This document shows, piece by piece, positions 53,667-64,000 of a stretch of 64,000 bases of DNA. A program made the position numbers and the translations under genes. Each line of letters opens with the position of its first letter. Position 1 is the first letter of the stretch. The notes under the pieces were generated by a model. The model was given only the letters and a program-made list of their open reading frames with translations. It had not been told where the DNA came from and searched no databases. This DNA comes from Zygnema cylindricum (taxonomy: Eukaryota > Streptophyta > Zygnematophyceae > Zygnematales > Zygnemataceae): the NCBI GenBank assembly GCA_037447655.1, contig JBBHKE010001694.1:304591-368590 (forward strand). The letters are read 5' to 3'.

Positions 53667-56600
53667 GTGAGTCAACATTAGGACGGAGATGTAACTCATA
53701 TGGAAAAAAGAAAAAGTAAATGAATAATGAATTAAGCATAGTAGTTTAAAACATTTGCCGAAATTGGCATTTTACATCCGTTGTGAAAAAAACCTTGGAA
53801 TTTTATTTTATTTTTTCCTTTTTTTTGTTGTATAATTGACATCATTTTTTTTGGGTTGTAAAAATGGAGGAAAGAACCGGGTAGTTCTTATTTTATGAGC
53901 CTTTGATTTCCGATGTCTTTTTTCTTTTTCCGATTTAGAAAAGTAACTGCTCTAAATTTGTGAAGATTTACTTGTTTTAAATTTACATCATAGGTTATTT
54001 CTTTGACTTGAAGAGTTATGGACAAGTTATGAAATGATCTTTCCGAGTTTTTTATTTTTCACTCCTCCAATTGGACAAAAGATAAGAGGAATAAGGCTCA
54101 TAAAAGAACATGGTGGTAAGTGGGAGATTGTCTTAGAGAGAGATGTGTAACAAACGATTTAGCATCAAGGTAGAAATCTATCCAAGTTTTATATAATTGT
54201 ACGCCTCCACAGGAAGACTAGACAAAAGATAAGTGGAAGAAGGCTTATCAAGGAACGTGGTGGGAAGTAAGTGTGATTATCTTAGAGAGAGATTGAAAAC
54301 AACCGATTAAACATCTAGGTGAAATTGTTGTGTTTTTTCTTATTATTTAATCGGATTTGTGAAGCTAAAACAGGACATGTACTTTTATATTATATATTTA
54401 AATTTGTAGTAGGGAAAGGGGGGGCTCCAATGCCGTCAATTACATAATGAAATTCCATTATGTTTGTGAGTGTTTGCACTTTCTAAGGAGTATTATCTAG
54501 TATCTTTTTAGTGTATTATCTTTCAATTCATACTAAATGACATTGGGAAAGGGGGGGAGAGTGGTATTGGTGAGAGGGGATCCGTCCATTATCGTACAAT
54601 TTTAGATAAAAACCAGTTGTGTGGAATCATTCTTAGTCCATCGGTCAACACACATCCCTCTTTGACTTGGTAGCCATATATTTGTTAATTTTATAGATTT
54701 TTTACATCGTCTTTTGAATAGGGCTACAAATTCTGCGGAAAGCCGATGTTATTTTCACATTATCTTTTTTGAAGAGTACTATGTCATGAGCGTACAAAAT
54801 GTACTTGGGTCTTTATATCATAAAGTAGAACTGGGATTCTACATCAAAATTTAGGTTGAGTACGATTCTATTTTGATACTTTTTTCTCAAGAAAGTCTTC
54901 TAGTCTGGGTTATTTATATATTTTTTAAAAGGGGGAAGGGGAGAAGGGAAATTCCATCTTTCCCTTAACAATTATGTTCATCAATTTTTGTAAAGGTGGC
55001 GTGCAATAAATTTTCTTCATGGGTTTTTATGAAAATGCTCAATTTTTCTTTTTGTGTATTATCTTCTAGTCCATACCAACGGGAAAGTGTTTTTTTTTTG
55101 GAGGTGGGGGGAGGGGGGGTGGGTGGGTGTTTGGATACACTCGATGTCATAGAGATTTAAAAAAAAACCAATTAAGTGGACGCATTCCATCGTCCATTAG
55201 TCGATTGAAAACCCTCTGAACATTGTAAGATATAATTATGAACAAAGCCAACTCTTGCGTCTCGAATGGGGTATGACTTGGTTTGAAAATAGGGCTATTG
55301 TCACGAGGAGGATGTTGACCATTATGTTGGGAGAATGGTTTATGTTGAAGGTTGTTTCTATTGTTTCTTTTGATTATATTTGCTTTTTTTTTACACTTTA
55401 ATGTTTAAGGATCGATTGAAGAAATCCGACACTACATAATCCACTTTGATTAATAAAAAATATGTACAATGTATACCTCTTTCATAGCGGTGGCATGAAA
55501 CCTATTTTATACTTCCATGCCACGAAATTTGATAAAATTGTGGAAAGAAAGTAGGCTATATTGGGTATATAACCCTCTCATTCCTCCCTATGCTCCCAGC
55601 CTCCCCTTTTAACCTTTCACCTTCCTCCTCATTTCACTGGGATCTATCTTACAACATGTTGAATGGAAGCATTCCATCGTCAATGGGTCAAATGGATTCC
55701 CTCGAAAACTTGTAAGGCATCATTCTAAACAAAGCCAACTGTTGTTTCTCAAGTGGGGCTTGACTTGGTTTGAAATGGGGGCTATTTTCATAAATGAGGT
55801 TGTAGCATTGAATGTATGTAGGCATGATTGTTATTTTGGAGGCTATTATCATTTTTCTACTTCTTTTTTTCTGTTTATGATAGCACGCACTTTGTTAAAA
55901 AAAAAAAAGGCAATGTCTTTTATAACGGTGATATGAAACCTAGTCTATATTTTCATGTTAATATTCTGGATAGAAGTTATTGGACGGAGGCAAGTTTGAC
56001 TGGGTTCAAAACCCTCTCATGCCTTCCTATCTTCCCCCCTTCCCCTCCCCCCTTTCCCTCATAGCCTTTCACCTCCCCTCATCTTTCCACAGAGATCTAT
56101 CTCACAACAATCTGAGTGGAAGAATTCCATCGTCCGTGGGTCAACTGACGTACCTTCGAGAATTGTAAGAAAATATTTTGAATAAAGTCAATTGCTACTT
56201 TTAGAATGAGGTAGGACTTAGTTTGCAAATGGGATCAAAGACCTAAAAAATGTTCATCTAAACGTATAGTGCCACATTTTTTAATGCATTAGGTTATTGT
56301 TTTTAATTTATTTCACAAATAACTGCTACATTGTTTTTAATGATCTATTGCAAAAAATAGACACGGAAGATAATCACTTTGATTCGAAAAAAAATGCAAA
56401 ATGTATAACTCTTTCACATCTTCTAAGGTCAAATGTATCTCAATTAAGAGAGGAAGAGAATAGGGAGACGAAAGAGGGGGGAAGGGGGGAGACAAATGGG
56501 TGGAGGCATTGGGCGGAGGAGGGGAGGGGGAAGAAGGCGTTTAATAAGCATTAAGATGAAATTTTGAATGTTGAGAAATAACTAACTGGGTAGGGAGGTG

Positions 56601-59600
56601 ATACTTCATAAAAGAATATCAAATATCATTATATAGTAGAACTTCACACTAATTGTATAGTTTTCAGCAGAACATAATAGGTTTTAGTTTGGAAATGCTG
56701 GTTTTATCCAACAAATTTGAAATGATAATTTGTTCGAGAAATTGACGAACCGAATAAACAAAAAATGGAGAAAAGAAGAGTCAAAATCATATGAATTTAA
56801 AAAAATACATCATCAATCCTTCTTGCTAAATTTGTTGGTTTTTCCAAATGGCTACCAGAATCGGACGTTGAAATATTCAGTTTATGTTTCAAACACAAAA
56901 TAATGGAGGCCAGAATGTTTAAAACCCTACAGCACAACAATCCAAAATGTATATTAAAACAAAAATAGACAAAGATATTCCCCAAGACTACCAAAAGGCA
57001 AATGAAAAAGTATATGTAAAACTTTAGAAAGGATCACCTTTTTAAAGTGAAAAACAAAAATAGTCCGAACGTCGTCATTTAGTAAATCAATAAAAACTCC
57101 TTTTTGAAAGGAGTACACATGAAAAACACTAAAACCTCAAGTCTCTCTCTCTCCCTCCAACAGTAGTTTCTTCCTCGAGATTGTAAAATATAAAGGAGTA
57201 ACAAATCAAACGAATTCAAAAAGGAGAGGGAGAGAAAATGTTCCACAAAGGGGAGAGGGAGGACCACTCATGGGGAGGGGAAGAAAAACTCATCCAATTT
57301 CTTAAACATTTCGGTTTTCCAATTTACCATCTCTTGATATTGATAGCATTTTAGATTCTACCAAAAAATAACACCATTGGTTGTTTTCTTGTACTTGTTT
57401 ATCTTTCAACTTTCTATTCATCCATCATTTCTTAAACCTTATGAATTTATATGATTTTCCTTTAAAATAAAAAGAAAAACCACAAAACGGGAAAAAATAT
57501 CAAATTAAATTGTTTCAAAACTTAAGAAATGTCGTTTGGTCTCTATATATGTATGGTTTCCTTTTCCACGTTTGTTTAGAAAGAAAAGGATCCCAAAACC
57601 TTAAATTATTTTATTCGTAAGCATAGTCAGTTCTTAGCACTGTGTTGTGTTTTGATGTCCATAGGCGGATGTGGATGTTTTAGAAGGATGGAATGGAGGG
57701 AGTGAGGGAGAGAGGGGGAGAGGGGGGAGGGAGGGGGGAGGGAGGGAGAGAGGCAGGCGGGCAGGTGGGCGGACAAGCAAATGTGGAGGTATCCTCTTTT
57801 TTTAGATATTTATTGTAAAACTCTAATTCTAATAAAGACTTCTATAACTGCAAGATCAAATAAAATAATTGCACATACTTTGTCTTTAAATACTATTCGC
57901 CATAATTTTACGATAGGAATTTTTATGATACAATTTATACTGACTAAAAATCCTTTTTGGGGTTGTGATATCGGGTCTCACAATAATGGGTCTCATAGAT
58001 GGGTAGATAGAAACAAATTGAGTGGAAGCATTCCATCGTCCATCGGTCAAATGGCATCCCTCCAATACTTGTACGCAACATGAGTGGATAAATTTTTAAT
58101 TATGAAACATGTGTTGTCGGTTTGTTGTAAGAATAGTGATAATACTTTCATGTCATAAATTCATGTAATTAAAAAATTTCAATGACTATATACCAACACA
58201 TTAATCTATGCGTTATTTCTTTTACTTTTATTTTATTTTTGAAAATTTCCTTATTACTCTTAATGTCTACTTGTAAAATGCAGCGTAATAGGTCGCTCCT
58301 TTGATTTTCAGATGTATACACTAGTTATGAATCTTTACAGGCTTCATACATTCACACTGATAAAACAAACGTTTTTTCGCCTAGGGCTGGAACAAATCAT
58401 AGGGGGAGAGGGAGGCTTACCTCTTGGAGGCCGAGGGATTTGTGAATTTCTGAATAGTGATCAAAACCATATTAAAACAATTCTATGTTTTCAATTTTTG
58501 CAATTGCAGAATTTGATCAAAAAAAATGAAATGTGTTTGAATTGGCGTATAAGGTTTTATCTTTATTTTTCTAGCATGATATTGCATTTAAAATATATCT
58601 GAAAATGTGTTAAGTGAAATATTGGACAAATACAGTTAAGAGAGAGCCAAAAAATTTCTAAATTTCTAAAAGGTGTTAAGCAAGAAGCCGTCCTCTTTTT
58701 ATCTTGTGCGGAAACTTGCGTTCATACTAATGAGAAGGTGTCTTGGTGGGATTGGGGAGGTGGGAAAGCGGTTCGTCATAGAGCTTTAACTGTCAATAAG
58801 TTAACTGGACGCATCCACGGTCCATCAGTAACATGACAAACCTCGAATATTTGTAAGACATATTAACCTTTGTAGTTCTTAGTTTCCAAAAACGTTACGT
58901 TATTTTCCTAATACTATTAAAAAACGTTATGCAAAACCGATGTTATTGTACGGTATGTTCAAGGAAATACTTGCTGTACTAGGGACCTCTTTGTATCAGA
59001 AAGAATTGGTCCTAGTCAAACTTCACTTTTGAGTGTACGTTTTTTGTTATTGAAAGTCTGAAAACTCCTGAGTATTGCATATTATTAGTTAGTCCTTTTG
59101 CTCAATGAAGGACAAAAAAGTAGCAAATATCTTTGATCTTTACATGTGACTTTCGCCTGTTTTAAGATTTGCTAACGGTCAGCAAAGCCCGCTATTTGCT
59201 ATCTTTTAACGAACAATTTATTGTCTACTTGATGGCAAAAACGCTAGATGTCTAATTTATGACAAACATAAATGGCACACAAATAATAATATATTTCCCG
59301 ATACAATATGTCAGATATAAAACAATGCGGTACAGCAAAACCAGTATATCTTGCCTATTAAAATAGATACATCCAAAATTTGATTTTAATTCTGACATTT
59401 GTTGTACCAATTTATAGTTTATGGAACAAAAATCCAACATCTCAAGGCTAAAAAAATGTCAAAAGATGCCCTAAGAATGTCAAGCCAATTTTGGATGTTA
59501 TTAGCATTTCTATTCGCACGATTTGGTTCAATTTATGGTTCTGCAGTTGTCCAAATCGGTTTCTTTTTCCCATTGGTTATTTGTGGGTTTCAAATTTTGT

Positions 59601-62464
59601 TTTGGTCACCATATCGGTTGGTCATTCTCTGGTTGATGGTACATGTTGGTTGTCAAAATTAAAATTGATGCCTACGATGGTTTTCGGATGAAGAATTTGA
59701 CATTTGATGTCTTTGCGAGCGAAACAATTGATGTCCACGAAAAAAAAGTTTTTTCTTTTTATTCTGGCCAAATATAATCTCAAATATAAAAATTTAAGAA
59801 TATTAAAGAAACAGATGCAGTGACTATGGTTTTAGCATAGCGGTGGACAAACATGGATTGGTGGACTAGTGTCGTTTTCCAGATGTCTAGTTTTTAACTT
59901 AGATTTTTGTAAAAGAGATGGCATTTTGTAATGCCAGTTTCAAGAATGGGTAGAATCTTTAGATTTATCTGACTTTAAATAACGTTTGTCATCATCCTTT
60001 GTAATGAAGAAATGCATACTCCTTACTAAAATTATTTTTTCGGTGATGGTGAGGATGCCGGTTTTTGCAGAGATCTAGCTGCAAACCGGTTGAGTGGAAG
60101 CATTCCATCGTCCATTAGTCAATTGCCATACCTCTTTGATTTGTAAGACTCGTAAAATGATAACTAATCTATTTACTGGATGTCGCTGGTTTGAAATGTG
60201 AGTCATCAATTAGCCATCCTTGATTGTTCCCCATGGAATACTTACCTATTTATTCCAATTTTGAAAATTTAAATTTTTTATTTCCTTTACCTTTGCGTAC
60301 TTTCTCCTTTCAACTAGATATATGGTATAATTATTAATTTGAGATCCAAACAAAAAAACCTCAAAACCGTATTAAGGAAAAGAGTTGAACCAGACAGTGA
60401 TCATGAAAAAAGAACAACACAGAAAAAAAAGGTTAATTAACTGTGTTGAATTGCCTTAATGTTGAATAAAATAAAACAAACAAATCATACCCTATAACTT
60501 TTCATTCTCCAAATTCAGGTCCAAATGAACTGATCTTTGGGATTCCCCTAAAATTTACAATTCATGCCAGTTTGGGGCTCATGTTGACAGACGTAACTCT
60601 CTTCAAAAAAAACTGTTTCGTTTGAAAAAAAATGTGACGTGTGGCTATTGGTCTTAGCTACCTGATAAAAGCAAATTAGTGAACAAACCGTGGCAAACCG
60701 TGAACACAAAACCCTTGTTTTTCATATTTTGTGGATCGAAATAACTCCGTCCAAGAAAACCCGGTTTGGCACAAAAAACAACAGTCGCGTGCGTCTAAGT
60801 CTTAGCTACCAAATAAGAAAAAAATTGCATTTTTGGGAATTTTTTTATGTCTACACGACCTTAAACGTCACCTAAAGCAACTGTGACATGGTGCACAAAA
60901 TGTGATAGTTGATGGGTCTAGTGATTTGCAGAGGCATGTAACGCGTTTTATATGATTTTCATTTATTTATTTTTCATTTTGTAATCCATTCTTAAATAAT
61001 GGCATTTAAAAGGGTTGAGGGTTGGGGGTCTCCGGGGTGTTAGAAACCTAGCCGAAAACCTGTTGAGTGGAAACATTCCATCGTCAATCGGACAAATGAG
61101 CTCTCTCACGTACTTGTAAGATACATGAGATGAAATTTGTTTCACGTATAAAAAGGGAAATATAAATCTCGATGGTTTGTTGCAAGAGCTACATTTACAT
61201 TGCAAATTCTCATAATTATAGTTCTCCAATTGTATATAAACACATTTGAGAATTGTGTAGATTTTCTTCTTTCTTTCAATTTTAAATGTTGAGGTACTAC
61301 AGTCATCGCACATGTTTCTAGTTAATAGGCGGAAATCCAACTAATACAAAGTTACTTCAGTAATGTCCAAATATCCAAGATTGGTCTAGTTTTCTAATCT
61401 GCGGCCAAAATATAGCTAGAGCAAATCATCAAAAGATTATTGTCAATGTTCACAACGACAAATATTGAAATAAAATAGCAATTATTTGACAAAATAATAT
61501 TTGTTTTTCTACGCTTTAGTTCCATTTCAGAGACGACGGGATAAGGGGGAGGTGGTCGTACTTTGTGAATTGCTACCGAAAATCCATCAATCTTGCACTT
61601 GCAATGTCAAATAGGAACTAAAAATCTTTGCCATGAAAAAACTATCTTCATTCTGTTTTGGCTTTACGTTTCCAATATAACTAAATAGAACTTTAAGTTG
61701 AGGGGTGCCACAGACGGCTACAAAGCAACCAGTTGACAGGAAGAATTCCACCGTCCTTCTCGCAGCTGAAATCCCTTTTTGGATAGTAAGGCTTCAAGCT
61801 CTTTTATACCTTAATGTTGTTTGATTTCTACACTTGATGCAAAAATTAAAAAAAGTAAAAATTGCACAAGTGAAATTCAAAAGGACAAATTATGTCCAAT
61901 TTGTTTACTTCAGTCATTCAAACTAAGACGAATTTCTGAATAAGATTATGTCAACCGTATATATGGGCATTGTACATTGGGTGTAACCATTTTGGGTATT
62001 AATCTACCTTAGGTTAACATTATGTATAAAGTTATAACCTTGGTATTAATTTCCAAAACCTATATCTTTTCCTATTTTGATGTGTCAAAAATCCACAAGC
62101 AACTTTTCTACGTGCTTGCAATTCTTTTTCACGGAACACTAATTTGTTTTTTTTTCTTATGACGGAACATTTGACCAGTTTTTTTATGAACAACTACATC
62201 ATTGGGCCCATTGTTGTAGTCAAAAGGAGAGTTCCAACATGTGAAGCTTTGGCTGCCAATTGCCTGTTTGGATCACTCCTACCAACTTTATGTAAATCCA
62301 AATTTCAACGCACTAAAAGCCAATGCGAAGCCTTTTGCAATGCGACACAAGGAGGGCCTTGTGGGGGAAACGGTATCTGCTCCAATAGAACAAATGGGAA
62401 GACACGTCTATGTGCGTGCAACAAAGGCTACATCAATTTAGCAAACAAATATACAATTGCAAAT
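53595..62464 (+). CDS. LRR / Cys-rich protein gene with one LRR per exon (gene B, partly decayed)
   Basis: A row of plus-strand exons, almost all exactly 72 nt, each starting with one base and ending with two (phase 2 to phase 2), so each adds one 24-residue plant LRR (NxLSGxIPSSIGQLxxLxxL). Intact-looking exons: 53595, 56093, 57999, 60071, 61044, 61714. Damaged ones: about 54604, 55153 (in-frame TGA), 55640 (acceptor TG instead of AG), 58782 (one base lost). The row ends with a Cys-rich exon (62179-62464), paralogous to that of gene A. Phases match throughout. The signal peptide and cap exons are not found upstream, and the Pro-rich last exon is not seen before the window ends. The product would be a secreted or membrane-anchored LRR protein. 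It may be a pseudogene or may skip the bad exons. Confidence 0.65.
54604..54669 (+). pseudogene. Gene B LRR exon remnant
   Basis: Codes KNQLCGIILSPSVNTHPSLT, with conserved LSG and IPSS positions altered and a shortened length. The donor is TG|GTAGCC. The acceptor does not fit the frame. Decayed. Confidence 0.5.
55153..55224 (+). pseudogene. Gene B LRR exon with in-frame stop
   Basis: 72 nt, acceptor tcatag, donor TT|GTAAGA. Codes KNQLSGRIPSSISRLKTL, then TGA at 55217-55219. Splice sites are intact but the exon cannot be read through. Confidence 0.65.
55640..55711 (+). pseudogene. Gene B LRR exon with lost acceptor
   Basis: 72 nt coding DLSYNMLNGSIPSSMGQMDS and onward without a stop, donor TT|GTAAGG. 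A pyrimidine-rich tract precedes it, but the acceptor dinucleotide reads TG (cactg) instead of AG. Confidence 0.6.
56093..56164 (+). CDS. Gene B LRR exon, intact
   Basis: 72 nt, strong C/T tract and acceptor tttccacag, donor TT|GTAAGA. Codes DLSHNNLSGRIPSSVGQLTY and onward, a textbook plant LRR. Confidence 0.75.
57660..57780 (+). repeat. G-rich low-complexity tract
   Basis: About 100 bp of ggagggagagagggggagag-type sequence with many runs of three or more G, able in principle to form G-quadruplexes. It lies in a gene B intron ahead of the exon at 57999. Confidence 0.7.
57999..58070 (+). CDS. Gene B LRR exon, intact
   Basis: 72 nt, acceptor tctcatag, donor TT|GTACGC (weak). Codes WVDRNKLSGSIPSSIGQMAS and onward. 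Confidence 0.7.
58782..58852 (+). pseudogene. Gene B LRR exon with one-base deletion
   Basis: 71 nt, acceptor gtcatag, donor TT|GTAAGA. Matches the LRR pattern (NKLTGRI ... SISNMTNLEY) only if a single base is restored near 58815, so reading through shifts the frame. Confidence 0.6.
60071..60142 (+). CDS. Gene B LRR exon, intact
   Basis: 72 nt, acceptor tttttgcag, donor TT|GTAAGA. Codes DLAANRLSGSIPSSISQLPY and onward. Confidence 0.75.
61044..61115 (+). CDS. Gene B LRR exon, intact
   Basis: 72 nt, acceptor ggtgttag preceded by G-rich rather than pyrimidine-rich sequence, donor TT|GTAAGA. Codes NLAENLLSGNIPSSIGQMSS and onward. Confidence 0.7.
61714..61785 (+). CDS. Gene B last LRR exon
   Basis: 72 nt, acceptor tgccacag, donor TA|GTAAGG. 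Codes RLQSNQLTGRIPPSFSQLKS and onward. Its phase joins to the Cys-rich exon at 62179. Confidence 0.7.
62179..62464 (+). CDS. Gene B Cys-rich exon
   Basis: Acceptor tttgaccag, donor AAT|GTAAGT. Begins with a half LRR (NNYIIGPI), then shares with gene A the spacing of nine Cys: CEALAANC, CEAFCNATQ, CGGNGICSN and CACNKGY. Near the 3' end it has two extra bases relative to gene A, so the last Cys are lost and the splice phase becomes 0 instead of 1. Confidence 0.65.
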
Positions 62465-64000
62465 GTAAGTCCTGTTTTGGCAACTATGCCCGCATAAAAT
62501 AAATATTTTTTTTTGCAAGGCATTAGCAAAGATTAAAAATTTATTTTTTGTATTCCCATGCTTCTCGTATTCACAGATTTCTCAATCCATGAGTTGAATT
62601 TTCGTTAGAAATAATTTTCAAAAACCTTCTTTAAAACCTTTTCTTCACCGCAGAAAATGATTGAAATATGATATGTCAACTCAGAATGGATAATCATTTA
62701 TTTTCGGTAAATAAAATTGATTATCATGAAAATATTAATGATCTTTGTTAGAATAGCGCGATTACCACAATCAGTGGATATGAGCTGAAATTTTGGAACA
62801 TTTGATTGTTGTTGAGATTTTCCAATCAAAGGCAAAAATGTGCGCATTTGTTCAGATATTTCTTAAAGGAAATTCAATTCCATAGAAAAACTTTTAAGAT
62901 TCATCACCAAGTTCAACGATTCAACTATGTATAGGATCCATCGAAGAATTTAAGCTTCGTGGATTTGGTAATAAAAAAACACCTTGCATTAGTATTTTGA
63001 AGATCCAGAAATACTGGCCCAGAATAAAAAGACTTCGGATGTTTTGGTGAATGTATATTTGCCATGTTAAATAGTTCTGCGCAAGCTTATTTCCGGAAGA
63101 TTGCTCAAAAAACAAATCCGGTGGCCAAGTACATGGGATTCTCACATTGGATTTTTTCCAAATCAAATGTCGAATATTCTGTATTCGGAGGCAGGAATAT
63201 TTTTTTTTAAGTTATCTTTGTGCAATCTAATGTCATGGATGGAACAACTTGAGGTTTGTGTTTGAATGATTTTGAAGTCCGAGCACCAAAAAAAACTAAA
63301 ACAAAAAACTAACATGTTCGACTTGATGAGTAGCTAACAGCGAGACCTACAAGATTTTTTTTTCAACACATGCATGAGATTTGTTTGGGCTCGTTTCTAT
63401 AGGACCCTTTCTGGGTCAAACAACAATAGTAATGCAGTTTGTCGCTGCCCGTCTTCCACCGAAGAAACTGCTATGTTTGAAGAAGTGGCCAAATGGATAA
63501 GGGGATTTACATGAAATAGAGTTACAATAGAGACCCCAGTAATTCGGAAAACCTCACGATCCAGAAGAAGTTAGGCTTAAGTATGGTTTATATGCGCTAC
63601 ACTTAGGATACAAAATAGTGTCATTTAATCTTAATATCGATTTCATAAAAAAAAAGGAATCCGAAGAAAATAGGCTACGTAGTTTTATGTGTTGCACGTG
63701 CGAAAGGAAATGTTGGTACGACAGAAATGGATGAGGTAATTTGTTTTAAGAGAAACTGATTTCTTCTGATAAAATGGCCTCCCTTTATGCATCGACGGTT
63801 TCGTTTAAGTTATTATCACGAAGAAACTACGCTGGAATTATTTTGCTATTATTGGAGTGTCTAAATCCTCAGTCGTGTTATAATTTTTTGGTATGTAGGG
63901 TATCATCTAGAATGATCCTTTCATAAAAACAAATTATTTTTACTGATGTTTTTAACTCATTCATGTATCTATAAGAACAATAAAATTGATGTCAAGTGAA
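62465..64000. other. Downstream of gene B, nothing recognised
   Basis: AT-rich. If gene B keeps the same structure as gene A, its Pro-rich last exon would be expected about 1 kb after the Cys-rich exon, but no Pro-rich open stretch with an acceptor is visible before the window ends. Confidence 0.4.

Noticed and set aside
55990-56020. Possible tRNA B-box (gggttcaaaaccc)
   Set aside because: No A-box, acceptor stem or cloverleaf can be formed around it.

Overview
The window looks like nuclear DNA of a streptophyte, either a charophyte alga or an early-diverging land plant. Four things support this: a chromodomain-bearing Ty3/gypsy element with the initiator-Met primer site typical of plants, Ty1/copia fragments, plant-type 24-residue leucine-rich repeats each carried by its own 72-nt exon, and a DEAD-box helicase with a HIT zinc finger like plant RH41 / animal DDX59. 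Genes have long AT-rich introns full of small inverted-repeat transposons. The species cannot be named from the sequence alone.

Layout. 1-3396: AT-rich intergenic DNA with a small snapback element and a decayed copia gag. 3397-10728: a 7.3-kb gypsy chromovirus with both LTRs, a primer-binding site and all gag-pol domains, broken by two nonsense codons and two frameshifts. A large unrecognised reading frame follows its chromodomain. 10729-18650: decayed copia pol on the minus strand, then a dense nest of inverted-repeat elements, including a three-level insertion and a 1.7-kb nested palindrome. 18735-22840: a signal-peptide exon, a 1.5-kb satellite of about 60-bp units, and fragments of an LRR protein gene. 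25263-26202: a Harbinger-like element. 26999-27759: a two-exon gene for a secreted Pro-rich/Cys-rich peptide. 29061-34019 (minus): the four-exon RH41/DDX59-like helicase. 35457-40373: the first three exons of a probable membrane protein, possibly a GT92 glycosyltransferase. It is cut off by two copies of one copia family in head-to-head inverted orientation (40930-46117). 46712-48812: the 3' end of an LRR gene with a Cys-rich domain and a Pro-rich tail (gene A). 48813-53594: repeats, including an 834-bp palindrome. 53595-62464: a second copy of the same kind of gene (gene B), with about ten single-LRR exons and a Cys-rich exon. Several of its LRR exons are decayed.

How it fits together. The host genes are a probable RNA helicase, secreted or cell-wall-type LRR proteins, a small secreted Cys-rich protein, and a possible wall-glycan enzyme fragment. 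They show no operon-like linkage. The main process visible is transposon invasion: all three helicase introns carry insertions, an inverted copia pair sits at the junction of two truncated genes, and LRR exons, which all share one splice phase, have been duplicated and are decaying one by one.
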